Positions 1 to 6,886 of a stretch of DNA of 17,643 bases are shown here, in pieces; the first letter of the stretch is position 1, and each line of letters opens with the position of its first letter. The position numbers were made by a program, and so were the translations under genes. The notes below the pieces were generated by a model. The model made no database searches and was not told the DNA's origin. It was given only the letters and a program-made list of their open reading frames with translations. Origin of the DNA: SbD1 sp049300095 (GTDB lineage Bacteria > Desulfobacterota > Syntrophobacteria > Syntrophobacterales > Syntrophobacteraceae); NCBI GenBank assembly GCA_049300095.1, contig JBAQYM010000008.1, forward strand, positions 1-17,643. Reading direction: 5' to 3'.

Positions 1-381
1 GTCCCGCACAGCCCGGCCCCGGTTGCCGCGGAGGACCCCGCTCCGGGCGTGAAGGAAGTCCCGCCCGCCGCGCTCGGGCAACAGCCCGCGCCCGCGCCCC
101 AGGTCGCGCAGTTTAATTATATCGTCCAGCTCGGCTCCTTCGTGGACAGGGAAAAGGCCGAGGAAATGCGTAAAGACCTTCGGGAAAAGGGCTATGCCGC
201 GGTCATAAAGCCCCTCAAGCACAAGGTCCTCGGCAGGGTTTACGTCATCCAGCTAAAACCGGAACCCAGCTTCTCGAAGGCCGCGACACTGGTGACCCAG
301 CTCGGGAGCGACGTTCCGGGCGAGCCGGTTATACTGAAGGTCCCGGCCGAACCAAGACCGGGGAATTTGCAGACCCCCTGA
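1..381 (+). CDS. SPOR-domain protein, C-terminal part (5' end outside window)
   Basis: The reading frame is open from the first base, so the true start lies upstream and only the C-terminal 126 residues are present. They consist of a Pro/Ala-rich linker followed by a SPOR domain (last ~75 residues): 'YIVQLGSF', a helix 'DREKAEEMRKDLREKG', then 'VYVIQLKP'. The Q-x-G-S-F signature followed by 'A' and 'L...G' matches the peptidoglycan-binding SPOR fold. SPOR domains bind denuded septal glycan strands, so this is probably a membrane-anchored or periplasmic cell-envelope protein whose N-terminal anchor is out of view. It ends 85 bp before an aminotransferase gene on the same strand. The full protein's identity cannot be told from this fragment. 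Confidence 0.85.
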   Translation, partial: VPHSPAPVAAEDPAPGVKEVPPAALGQQPAPAPQVAQFNYIVQLGSFVDREKAEEMRKDLREKGYAAVIKPLKHKVLGRVYVIQLKPEPSFSKAATLVTQLGSDVPGEPVILKVPAEPRPGNLQTP

Positions 382-466
382 CAGCGGCCCGATTTCACCG
401 CTCGCGTGTGCGCGCCTTTCATGGCGAGGTTTCCATACGCACCCGGAAAACCGAGGAGATGTTCCT

Positions 467-1639
467 TTGATTTGTAGACGACTTGAGGAGATGACCTCAT
501 TCATAGTGATGGACGTTCTCGAGCGCGCGCAGGAAATGGAGCGCGCCGGAGAGTCGGTGATCCATCTCGAAGTGGGCGAGCCGGATTTCAATACGCCCCA
601 GGCCGTAAAGAATTCCGCGATCGAAGCGCTCAACCGGGGCGAGACGCATTACACGCACAGCCTCGGCAACCCGCTGCTCCGGGAGGCGATCTGCAAGTAT
701 TACAGCGAAACCTACGGGGTGCACAACATCGAGCCCGACCAGGTGATCGTTACCTCCGGCACCTCCCCGGCCTTCCTCGTCGGGATGAGCGTCGTTCTCG
801 AATGCGGTGACGAAATGATCCTCTCGAACCCTCACTACGCCTGCCATCCCAATTTTGTTCGCTTTCTCGAAGCGGTCCCCAGGATGGTCCCGGTCTATGA
901 GGAGGACGCCTTCCAGTACAGGCCCGAAGCCATCCGCGCCGCGATCACGCCGAAAACCAAGGCCATCCTCATAAATTCCCCGGCAAATCCCACCGGGAAC
1001 CTTCTCGAACCCGGCCGAATGGCGGAAATCGCCGACACGGGCAAGCTGATATTAAGCGATGAGATCTACCACGGGCTTGTCTATGAAGGCCGCGCGCGCT
1101 CGATCCTCGAATTTACCGACAACTGCATCGTCTTTAACGGCTTCTCGAAGCTCTTTGCGATGACCGGCTGGAGGCTCGGCTACCTGATCGCCCCCAAATA
1201 CATGGTCCGCCCGATCCAGAAGATCGTGCAAAACTTCTTCATCTCGGCAAACTCGGTCGCGCAGGCCGCGGGCCTCACCGCCCTGACCGACCCGAGCGTC
1301 AAGAGCGCCGTAAACGAAATGATCGAGCGGTACAACCGCCGCAGACGCTACATCATCCCGAGGCTGCGCGAGATCGGCTTCGGCATCACCGTCGAGCCCA
1401 CCGGGGCCTTTTACGTTTTGGCGAACGCGCGCAAGTTTACGAACGATTCCTACAAGTTTGCCTTCGAAGTGCTCGAAAACGCCAAGGTGGGAATCACGCC
1501 GGGGGTGGATTTCGGGTCGAACGCCGAGGGATACGTCCGGTTCAGCTACGCGAATTCAATCGAAAACATTAAGGAAGGCCTGGACCGGATCGAGAACTAC
1601 CTCCGGACGCGGTCCCCGGAAGGAAAGCCGGGTGGCTGA
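467..1639 (+). CDS. PLP-dependent class I/II aminotransferase
   Basis: A 390-aa fold-type I aminotransferase of full family length. Visible active-site features are the N-P-T-G loop (N174), the SDEIYHG segment (D198 contacting the PLP ring nitrogen, Y201), the Schiff-base lysine in GFSKLFAMTGWRLGY (K228), and the substrate-carboxylate arginine in VRFSYA (R358). The N-terminal 'IHLEVGEPDF' is typical of aspartate/aromatic or alanine-type aminotransferases; substrate cannot be fixed from sequence. The start is taken as TTG at 467, with GAGGAGA 8 bases upstream. The in-frame ATG at 491 has its purine stretch directly adjacent and so is a poorer start. The 3' end overlaps the GTG of engB, pointing to a translationally coupled operon. 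Confidence 0.92.
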   Translation: MICRRLEEMTSFIVMDVLERAQEMERAGESVIHLEVGEPDFNTPQAVKNSAIEALNRGETHYTHSLGNPLLREAICKYYSETYGVHNIEPDQVIVTSGTSPAFLVGMSVVLECGDEMILSNPHYACHPNFVRFLEAVPRMVPVYEEDAFQYRPEAIRAAITPKTKAILINSPANPTGNLLEPGRMAEIADTGKLILSDEIYHGLVYEGRARSILEFTDNCIVFNGFSKLFAMTGWRLGYLIAPKYMVRPIQKIVQNFFISANSVAQAAGLTALTDPSVKSAVNEMIERYNRRRRYIIPRLREIGFGITVEPTGAFYVLANARKFTNDSYKFAFEVLENAKVGITPGVDFGSNAEGYVRFSYANSIENIKEGLDRIENYLRTRSPEGKPGG

Positions 1640-2276
1640 GCCCCCTGTAATCACATCGAAGGAAAACCGGTTGCCCGAGCCCCTCGTCATCAAATCGGCC
1701 GACTTCGTTACCTCCGCGACGCGTCCCGGACAGTACCCCGACGACGCCCTGCCCGAAATCGCGTTCGCCGGCCGTTCCAACGTCGGCAAGTCATCGCTTA
1801 TAAACTGCCTCCTGCAGCGAAAAAAACTCGTCCGCACGAGCCGCACGCCCGGCAGGACCCAGCTCATAAATTTTTTCCTGATCAATGACGCCTTCCACTT
1901 CGTCGACCTCCCCGGGTACGGCTACGCCAAGGTCGCCCAAAGCGTTCGCGCCACCTGGGGCCCGATGATCACAACCTACCTGGAAACCCGAAAAAACCTC
2001 AAAGCGGTCGTCGCGATCATCGACCTCCGCCACCCCCCGACCCCCGACGACATCAGCCTCTGGGGATGGCTCGGCCTCAAAAAGATCCCCGCCGTCGCCG
2101 TCTTCACCAAGGCCGATAAACTCCCCCGAGCAAAATGGAACCCCCTGCTCCAATCCGCCGCCCAAGCCCTCGGAATCCCCCCCAACAACGCCATCCTCTT
2201 CTCCGCCGAAACCCAGCAGGGCAGGCCCGAATTGCTGGATAAAATTATCGAGTTGATGGCCTCCCAAGCCGAGTAA
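1632..2276 (+). CDS. engB: Ribosome-biogenesis GTPase EngB (YsxC/YihA)
   Basis: A 214-aa TrmE-Era-EngA-EngB-type GTPase required for late assembly of the large ribosomal subunit. G motifs are in order: G1 P-loop GRSNVGKS (residues 47-54), switch I with TPGRTQLINFF (72-82), G3 DLPGYGYAK (92-100), G4 TKAD (159-162, the EngB version of NKxD) and G5 FSAE near the C terminus. The frame is open far upstream, but the start is placed at GTG 1632: GGAAGGAAA lies about 5 bases before it, and the family begins about 20 residues before the 'F..S......P' strand. GTG 1632 lies within the last codons of the aminotransferase gene (8-bp overlap), so the two are coupled. The 3' flank drops in GC content and no classical terminator is visible. 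Confidence 0.95.
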   Translation: MAEPPVITSKENRLPEPLVIKSADFVTSATRPGQYPDDALPEIAFAGRSNVGKSSLINCLLQRKKLVRTSRTPGRTQLINFFLINDAFHFVDLPGYGYAKVAQSVRATWGPMITTYLETRKNLKAVVAIIDLRHPPTPDDISLWGWLGLKKIPAVAVFTKADKLPRAKWNPLLQSAAQALGIPPNNAILFSAETQQGRPELLDKIIELMASQAE

Positions 2277-2615
2277 TAAATCGTTTGATCGTTGCCTGCC
2301 GGTTTTTGGCGCACTCAAGACACGACTTCGCGCAGTTCGAAAAAAACAAAAGGGAACACACACGATCATCATATTCGCTGCGCGATGACAGACGGAATAG
2401 CTCAATGAGCTGGCGAGCTGTCTTGAACCCACCTATGAATCTGATGGCCTTGCATTGACATGCACCCTGCTCCCATGTATCCTTCAGGTCTGATAAAATC
2501 CTCTAAAAGGCTGAGAACTCCATACTGCGCTGATTGGGATGCACGTATTCCGGTCTGTCGAAAAGAACCATGGCTACGACAAAGCAGTGCCACCTACCTG
2601 ATGAGACTCTCACTG
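2277..2615. other. Intergenic region at core/accessory boundary
   Basis: Composition shifts here from GC-rich to AT-richer DNA. The frame of the following HEPN-like gene is open back to an ATG at 2460, but the extra 52 residues look unlike the domain and no ribosome-binding site precedes 2460. A short palindrome (agctca-a-tgagct) lies near 2402-2414. I see no RNA gene, transposon end or convincing terminator. Confidence 0.4.
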
Positions 2616-3152
2616 ATGGGTAAAAGAACAAGGGACATCGTCGGATACACGCATCAAAAACAATTGGCCAGCGCAGATCTATGGTACAAGAGATCCTTGT
2701 CCTTTTATGAAGCTGCGAACATTCTAAGTAAATCGAGCTCCAAATTCAGTGAGCCGAGCGATGCATACAAACACTTCCTTTACAATGCTGCCCTGTCATT
2801 TGAACTTATCTTTAAGGCTATACTTGTCGCAAGAGGAATGCCCGTGAAACCAACGCACAGACTCCGAGAGTTAGCGGAAATCGCTGAGGTCAAATTGGAT
2901 GATGATCAGACGCATACTCTTGTGTTATTGACTGAATACATAACTTGGGTTGCCCGCTATCCAGCCCCCAAAAAAGAGGGTGAATGGGATAATTTCCATG
3001 ACGGTATTTTCCCAATGCATATGATTGAGTCCGCATCCGGCAACACAAGTATGGTTATGGCTCACCCGAAGCGATTTCCATCCGTTCAGAACTGCAAGAA
3101 AATATGGGACATTTGCTTATCCAAGTACCGTAGTATTGAAGACAAACCGTAA
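2616..3152 (+). CDS. HEPN-domain-like protein
   Basis: A predicted 178-aa all-helical protein. Residues about 18-112 resemble HEPN helical bundles: an amphipathic helix with 'YKRSLSFYEAANIL', then 'AALSFELIFKAILVARG' and 'THRLRELAEIAE', which is the arrangement of HEPN proteins related to MNT-HEPN partners and AbiV/AbiU-like proteins. The canonical R-x4-6-H ribonuclease motif is not exact (R73 to H81 has seven intervening residues), so it may be a non-catalytic or divergent HEPN. Start is uncertain: ATG 2616 is preferred because the conserved-looking part begins there, but ATG 2601 and ATG 2460 are in frame and none has a strong Shine-Dalgarno. It lies 155 bp upstream of the cyclase-fold gene on the same strand. 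Base composition is AT-richer than engB, suggesting acquired DNA. Confidence 0.6.
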   Translation: MGKRTRDIVGYTHQKQLASADLWYKRSLSFYEAANILSKSSSKFSEPSDAYKHFLYNAALSFELIFKAILVARGMPVKPTHRLRELAEIAEVKLDDDQTHTLVLLTEYITWVARYPAPKKEGEWDNFHDGIFPMHMIESASGNTSMVMAHPKRFPSVQNCKKIWDICLSKYRSIEDKP

Positions 3153-3307
3153 CGCCGAGGTTTTGCTGTACAGGTTTCCAAGACAGCTAATACGCGCCTG
3201 ATCCAAGACAATTCGGGACACCGAAACCTTCACCCACCGCAAGGCACAGGATGACCCAGCATGGTTTGCGAGTCTGCGGAGGTAAGTGCAATTGCGAGGC
3301 TTCGAAG

Positions 3308-4108
3308 ATGTATAAAGACAAGTTTATCGCTTTCGTCGATATCCTAGGATTTACCGATCTAGTTAGACAATCGGAGGAAGCAAAGGAAGGCGCCCCGACG
3401 CTCGAATACTTGCTTGATCTCACAAGAAAGCTCGGATCATCTAAAGATAGCGACATCTACGCGAAGTTCGGTCCTACCATATGTCCTGATGCTTCCTACC
3501 TTTCAAAAGACTTGGATTTTCGAATCACCCAAATATCAGATTGCGTTGTTGTCTCGGCCGAAGTCTCACCTGCCGGTGCAATAAACTTATTGCATCACTG
3601 TTTTGGGATATCCATCGAGCTGCTTATGGTGGGTCGTCTTTGTCGCGGTTTTGTTACTCGTGGTAACATCTTCCACACAGATAAGCAGTTTGTAGGAAGT
3701 GGATATATGAACGCCTATAAAGCCGAGGCTAAAGTCTCTGTATTCCAAGTTAATAGTGCAGATGTCGGAACGCCATTCATTGAGATCGATCCGGCAGTAT
3801 GCACATACCTTCAAAGTGAGAATGATCAATGCGTAAAGACTATGTTCAAGCGCATGACTGAAACAGACGCGAATTCTAACACGTGTATATCACCATTTTC
3901 TGTTTTAAAAAGAATGCCTACAGCGTTCGTAGGTACATTCAATCAGAAAGAGTGGAATAATGAAGTAAAAAGCATGAAAACACGTTGGCTGAGCGTGATG
4001 GAACAGCTCCGTAAAGTAGAAGTTGACGGATCGGATAGGGTTCGAATGATAATCGGCTACTATATACGAAAGATCATCGCTATTTTAGAGACATTGCCTA
4101 GATATTAG
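3308..4108 (+). CDS. Class III nucleotidyl cyclase-fold protein
   Basis: A 266-aa protein with the layout of a class III (guanylate/adenylate) cyclase domain. Strand 1 'FIAFVDILGF' carries a metal-type aspartate (D11). A second aspartate sits in 'ITQISDCVVVSAE' (D78), followed by helix 'INLLHHCFG'. Then comes 'CRGFVTRGNIFHTD...VGSGYMNAYKAE', which parallels 'R.GI..G......G...N.A.r.E' of cyclases (R118, G130, N135, E140). The D-D spacing is longer than in standard cyclases, implying an insertion at residues ~20-65. Start 3308 has GAGG 8 bases upstream; ATG 3251 is an alternative with AAGG but its extra 19 residues look non-conserved. Relatives are often annotated as hypothetical; Pycsar cyclases share this fold. 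Product nucleotide, if any, is unknown. It is convergent with the minus-strand 458-aa gene. Confidence 0.6.
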   Translation: MYKDKFIAFVDILGFTDLVRQSEEAKEGAPTLEYLLDLTRKLGSSKDSDIYAKFGPTICPDASYLSKDLDFRITQISDCVVVSAEVSPAGAINLLHHCFGISIELLMVGRLCRGFVTRGNIFHTDKQFVGSGYMNAYKAEAKVSVFQVNSADVGTPFIEIDPAVCTYLQSENDQCVKTMFKRMTETDANSNTCISPFSVLKRMPTAFVGTFNQKEWNNEVKSMKTRWLSVMEQLRKVEVDGSDRVRMIIGYYIRKIIAILETLPRY

Positions 4109-4126
4109 CCGCTAGAAAACGAGGAG

Positions 4127-4223
4127 AGCCAGGTAGGGTGGGCACAGTGCTTTATCGTGCCCACCAAAATCGTCGCCTAAAAACGGTGGGCACGATAAAG
4201 CACTGTGCACACCCTACTTGGCT
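4127..4223. repeat. Long hairpin of the TAGGGTGGGCAC repeat family (copy A)
   Basis: The left arm 4127-4165 and right arm 4185-4223 are inverted copies matching at 37 of 39 positions, around a 19-base loop. Each arm also contains its own GGTGGGCAC / GTGCCCACC pair, so the element can fold as one long hairpin or two small ones, like a REP doublet. It lies between two convergent genes and could act as a bidirectional terminator, although no U-tract is evident. It abuts the ISL3 remnant. Related copies are at 5920, 7292 and 7829. Confidence 0.9.
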
Positions 4224-4362
4224 CCGAATCTCGAAAGCCGTAAGCTTGTCGTTTGAGAGTCTTGATTTTGTTTACCAGACCCTCGACGGAACCGCTGGTG
4301 ATGTGGTGCTTGAAATAGCTGAGAAGGCCAGTCCAGTACGCCCCAAGAGTCTTGCCGACCCT
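4223..4362 (-). pseudogene. ISL3-family transposase remnant (C-terminal fragment)
   Basis: Reading the minus strand directly after the stop codon of the 458-aa gene, in the same frame, gives about 46 residues containing 'YFKHHITSGSVEGLVNKI' and 'KTLKRQAYGFRDSE'. This matches the conserved ISL3 transposase C terminus (Y-F-x-H-x-I-T-x-G-x-V/L-E-G-x-x-N-K-I-K-x-L-K-R-x-A-Y-G-F-R-D), where the E is the last DDE residue. There is no start, the rest of the transposase is missing, and the fragment is cut at the GFRDSE end by hairpin copy A. It is a dead relic marking past IS activity. The reading is direct; the family assignment is from recall of the motif. Confidence 0.8.
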
Positions 4363-5739
4363 TCATTCTGAAGGCGGCAGTTGTATCCAATTGCAGCGAA
4401 ACGTTACAGCTTTTTCAATGTCAGCCCTATGCCTCTGGAATTGCAGGTCACGAGCTATCGCTTTCCAGAATGGGTCGGCGACGAGCGCTAGGGCTGTTCC
4501 CGCAAAAGCATTTAGTATCCAGTCTAATGGCGGCGACACTGGCGGGACAGGTCCTCCGCACAACCCATTCGCTAATAGTGCCGTACCAAAGCTCAAACCA
4601 GCCCCTGTAATCCTACCAATCGAAACACTGACATTCTTTGTTGCTTTCGTCACGGCCATTGCCAATTCTTCGGCTACTGCTTTCCATTTCTCAGCCTGAT
4701 CCGTAAATGTGTGCTGTTGCCCTAATTCCTGAATGGATTTACGAAGTGCCAGACTAGCTTTAGACTCTCTTACTTTTTGAATGATTTTTGGAAAATCGGA
4801 TGAAAGGTTAGGCAATCCAAGGGGTATGTTCACATGAGTTTCTGCCGTGACGAAAGGTTCTTTTTCAAAGGAACTTGTAGATGCCGCCTCAGGTTCAAGG
4901 ATGAATTCCCGCAAACGGCTATTATATATCCCTACAGCCTGTTCCCGGAGGCACGAAAGAGCGGTAGAGACGGTTTGACTCAGTCGCCTAATTGCATCAG
5001 CTTGAGCAGGATGATACATGGAGGAAATCTGAAATAGCAGTGATTCAGTAAAAACAGGATGTCCACTCGAGTCCAACAATCTCTTAGCATTGAACCCGCT
5101 ACTATTCAGTTTTGCAATTGCCTTCTCCGGCTCGCAAGCGAAAGACAGGATTTGCTCTGCAATTCTAGGAGTTATGCCTTTAAAGGCTGAATCGATCCAG
5201 TTTGCATAAATATTATTAGTTAGAACCTTGCATAATAGTGATTTATACCGGCTTCGAAGATTCATATCACCTTTTTTCCCACATGGACGACCAGCGCTGA
5301 TATTGTGTGTCAGGGCATTATCCAGTATGCTGCAAAGCTTTTTCTGGGATTCAGTAGCTTGATATGGCTTTTCGTACTTTGTCCCGTATGCTTCAATATA
5401 CCGGGATCGTGCAGTAAGCGGATACCTAATTGCTTCATTTGCCAACTCCTCAGGGTAGGCATGTAAAGGATGAGTCAAAACTTTAATTGACCCAATGTTG
5501 ATTAAATTCTCTATTAAAGTTGGATCAGGAGAGAACCAGTTTGCAAGGGTGTCACTCAATGCAAGCACGTGATCCTGAATCAGGATTTCTTCATAAATGA
5601 GAGACAAAAGCATGAGTTCGTACAGGAAAATATGACGCGTCGCTCCAATTCTCTCACAGTTCTGGCCCCAATCAGTAAGCAAGACCGAGCTGGGCCGCGA
5701 TGGTTGCTTTTGTGTTTCTTCTTTTGGCTGTATGCTCAT
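4363..5739 (-). CDS. Hypothetical protein with C-terminal hydrophobic region
   Basis: A 458-aa protein I do not recognise. The N-terminal third is mixed helix/strand ('YELMLLSLIYEEILIQDHVLALSDTL', cut here at its clear part, then 'IENLINIGSIKVLTHP'). The middle is helical and charged. Residues ~373-394 and ~405-421 are hydrophobic, separated by a Pro/Gly-rich turn 'CGGPVPPVSPP', so the C terminus may associate with or span the membrane as a hairpin. The start ATG 5739 has GGAG 8 bases upstream on the minus strand. The frame continues past its stop into an ISL3 transposase fragment, so the stop and last residues (QLPPSE) may have been shaped by an IS-related junction. It is convergent with the HEPN/cyclase-fold pair; a functional link is possible but unproven. 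Confidence 0.6.
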   Translation of the reverse strand: MSIQPKEETQKQPSRPSSVLLTDWGQNCERIGATRHIFLYELMLLSLIYEEILIQDHVLALSDTLANWFSPDPTLIENLINIGSIKVLTHPLHAYPEELANEAIRYPLTARSRYIEAYGTKYEKPYQATESQKKLCSILDNALTHNISAGRPCGKKGDMNLRSRYKSLLCKVLTNNIYANWIDSAFKGITPRIAEQILSFACEPEKAIAKLNSSGFNAKRLLDSSGHPVFTESLLFQISSMYHPAQADAIRRLSQTVSTALSCLREQAVGIYNSRLREFILEPEAASTSSFEKEPFVTAETHVNIPLGLPNLSSDFPKIIQKVRESKASLALRKSIQELGQQHTFTDQAEKWKAVAEELAMAVTKATKNVSVSIGRITGAGLSFGTALLANGLCGGPVPPVSPPLDWILNAFAGTALALVADPFWKAIARDLQFQRHRADIEKAVTFRCNWIQLPPSE

Positions 5740-5816
5740 CGCAAGTGCTCCGCCATCGACAGACTTAAGGGTAAGGATTTCCGCTCATGCCGATTTCGAT
5801 TTGATCTTCTCAATTC

Positions 5817-5844
5817 AAAATATAACACCGTAAACGATTTTCAA
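5817..5844 (-). promoter_or_regulatory. Possible sigma70-type promoter for the 458-aa gene
   Basis: On the minus strand a TTGAAA -35 (5844-5839) is followed after 16 bases by TATTTT (5822-5817) in an AT-rich tract, about 80 bases before ATG 5739. Spacing and composition fit, but the -10 is weak (TATATT with a 14-base spacer overlaps it). Confidence 0.3.
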
Positions 5845-5919
5845 ACACTTTCTGCTAAATTATATTATTTGGCCATAGAATCTTTTCCGGATCTCAACAC
5901 ATGACGAGGTCCGAGTCGT

Positions 5920-6013
5920 GTAGGGTGGGCACAGGCGTCACCGTGCCCACCGGTCCGTATCGGGTGAATACGAAGCGGTGGCCGCGAAAAGTCCGTGCCT
6001 ATCCTGCTTGGCT
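5920..6013. repeat. TAGGGTGGGCAC repeat, degenerate copy B
   Basis: The left arm 5920-5951 (gtagggtgggcac ... gtgcccacc) is well preserved. The right arm 5977-6013 (ggtggccgcg ... cctatcctgcttggct) is clearly related to the right arm of copy A but has many substitutions. It shows the same arrangement as copy A, including the terminal 'cttggct'. It lies in the gene-free stretch between the 458-aa gene's promoter and the small exported-protein ORF. Confidence 0.7.
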
Positions 6014-6164
6014 TCGCGATATCTCCCGCGTTTCGCGGCCGGATAATCCGTATCCGGGCCGCCCGCGCCGCATGTCGTTTGCCCCGCCGTTGAACCACGC
6101 CACCGCGATGAATACGTTTATGACAGGGTTTAGAACCGGAGTCCGAACGGAAAGGAGTGGCGCA

Positions 6165-6374
6165 ATGAGATCAATCGCTTCCATGACCCTATTGTTCATC
6201 ATCTTGGGGCTGACGGCTTTCGTATATGCCGCGACCCCTTCGCGGGGAGGGTCCTCGATCACGCGGGAGTATTCGCGGCCCGCGATACTCTGTCTGAATC
6301 ATAAGCTGAGCACCGAGTCCGCCGATGTTTCGCGGGTGGCCCGGATAGCTCGTCTATCCGGGCGCGAAGCGTAA
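6165..6374 (+). CDS. Small exported protein, probably truncated
   Basis: A 69-aa ORF with a strong ribosome-binding site (AAAGGAG, 7 bases before ATG 6165) and a clear signal peptide: 'MRSIA' followed by hydrophobic 'MTLLFIILGLTAFVYA' and a likely cleavage after VYA (residue ~22). The mature part is only ~47 residues, and the final ~15 ('SRVARIARLSGREA') are encoded by the left arm of an inverted repeat (6331-6358). The original C terminus was therefore probably lost to repeat insertion. No function can be assigned. The RBS and signal peptide argue the 5' end was once a real gene; whether the present product is made is unknown. Confidence 0.45.
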   Translation: MRSIASMTLLFIILGLTAFVYAATPSRGGSSITREYSRPAILCLNHKLSTESADVSRVARIARLSGREA

Positions 6375-6510
6375 GAGGTTGGCTGTCCTCGGCCATTAGT
6401 CAAAGCGCACGGATAATCTAATCCGTGTCACCCCGTGTTACCCGTGCCACCCACCATACCAATCCTCTCGTGCTTTCCACCCTGATAGACGAGCTATCCG
6501 GCCACCCGCG
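6331..6510. repeat. Inverted-repeat-bounded element (REP/MITE-like)
   Basis: The left arm 6331-6358 (cgcgggtggcccggatagct...) and right arm 6484-6510 (gatagacgagctatccgg...) are inverted copies differing by a single-base gap. They enclose about 125 bp of non-coding DNA with repeated 'cccgtg' motifs. A short perfect hairpin (cccggatag / ctatccggg) sits at 6340-6362. The related 'cgcgggtggccc' also occurs at 13180, so this is a dispersed family. It overlaps the end of the small exported-protein ORF. Confidence 0.7.
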
Positions 6511-6577
6511 GCATGTAAAGAAGTTCTTCCTGGCCGCCTCTTGTTTGATGTCGACGTGGTTTGCAGAAAAAATCAAG

Positions 6578-6606
6578 TTGTTTTTACCTTTTCGAGCTGT
6601 TATGCT
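6578..6606 (+). promoter_or_regulatory. Promoter of the VapBC-type operon
   Basis: TTGTTT (6578-6583), a 17-base spacer and TATGCT (6601-6606), with an extended -10 TG one base upstream. It is correctly placed 50 bases before the antitoxin ATG in an AT-rich stretch. A 12-bp perfect palindrome lies just downstream of the -10. Confidence 0.55.
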
Positions 6607-6612
6607 CATACA

Positions 6613-6624
6613 AACATATATGTT
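6613..6624. promoter_or_regulatory. Candidate antitoxin operator palindrome
   Basis: aacatatatgtt is a perfect 12-bp palindrome located 7 bases after the -10 and 32 bases before the antitoxin ATG. RHH antitoxins typically bind short palindromes over their own promoter, so this is a plausible autoregulatory operator. The role is inferred from position. Confidence 0.45.
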
Positions 6625-6655
6625 GTTGCGTCCATCTATGAAAAGGAGGTCCTGG

Positions 6656-6886
6656 ATGCGCGTTACTGTTCATATCCCGGATGACCTGGGACCGAAATTG
6701 AAACGGGCCGCCAATGATGAAGGGCTGTCCATTTCAGCTCTCACAGCCAAGGCCCTGGGAAACTATCTCGCACAAAGGCGAAAGAAAGCGGCGGGGAGCA
6801 GACTCCTTGGCCTGATTCGTCGCGATTCAGTCACAGCTGACGCCTGGGAAGAATTAGAGAGAGGTAGAATTGATGATCGGACTTGA
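6656..6886 (+). CDS. VapB-like ribbon-helix-helix antitoxin
   Basis: A 76-aa protein starting with a ribbon-helix-helix DNA-binding fold: beta strand 'MRVTVHIPDDL', helix 1 'GPKLKRAANDEG', then 'SISALTAKALGNYLAQRRKK' as helix 2. The C-terminal tail ('DAWEELERGRIDDR') is acidic and would contact the toxin. ATG 6656 has a near-perfect AAGGAGGT five bases upstream; an ATG at 6638 is in frame but lacks its own site. It overlaps the PIN toxin gene by 14 bp, the standard arrangement that couples antitoxin and toxin translation. It probably represses its own promoter through the palindrome at 6613. Confidence 0.85.
   Translation: MRVTVHIPDDLGPKLKRAANDEGLSISALTAKALGNYLAQRRKKAAGSRLLGLIRRDSVTADAWEELERGRIDDRT

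Noticed and set aside
1791..2432. A 213-codon minus-strand frame opposite engB.
   Set aside because: It is Gly/Asp/Val-rich, as expected for the complement of GC-rich coding sequence; EngB is certain on the plus strand.
4138..4371. A plus-strand frame across the hairpin and ISL3 relic.
   Set aside because: It reads through both arms of an inverted repeat and the complement of the transposase tail.
5865..6262. Minus-strand frames across repeat copy B and the small exported ORF.
   Set aside because: They are Arg/Pro-rich readings of repeat DNA, and the plus-strand ORF with signal peptide and RBS is the better explanation.
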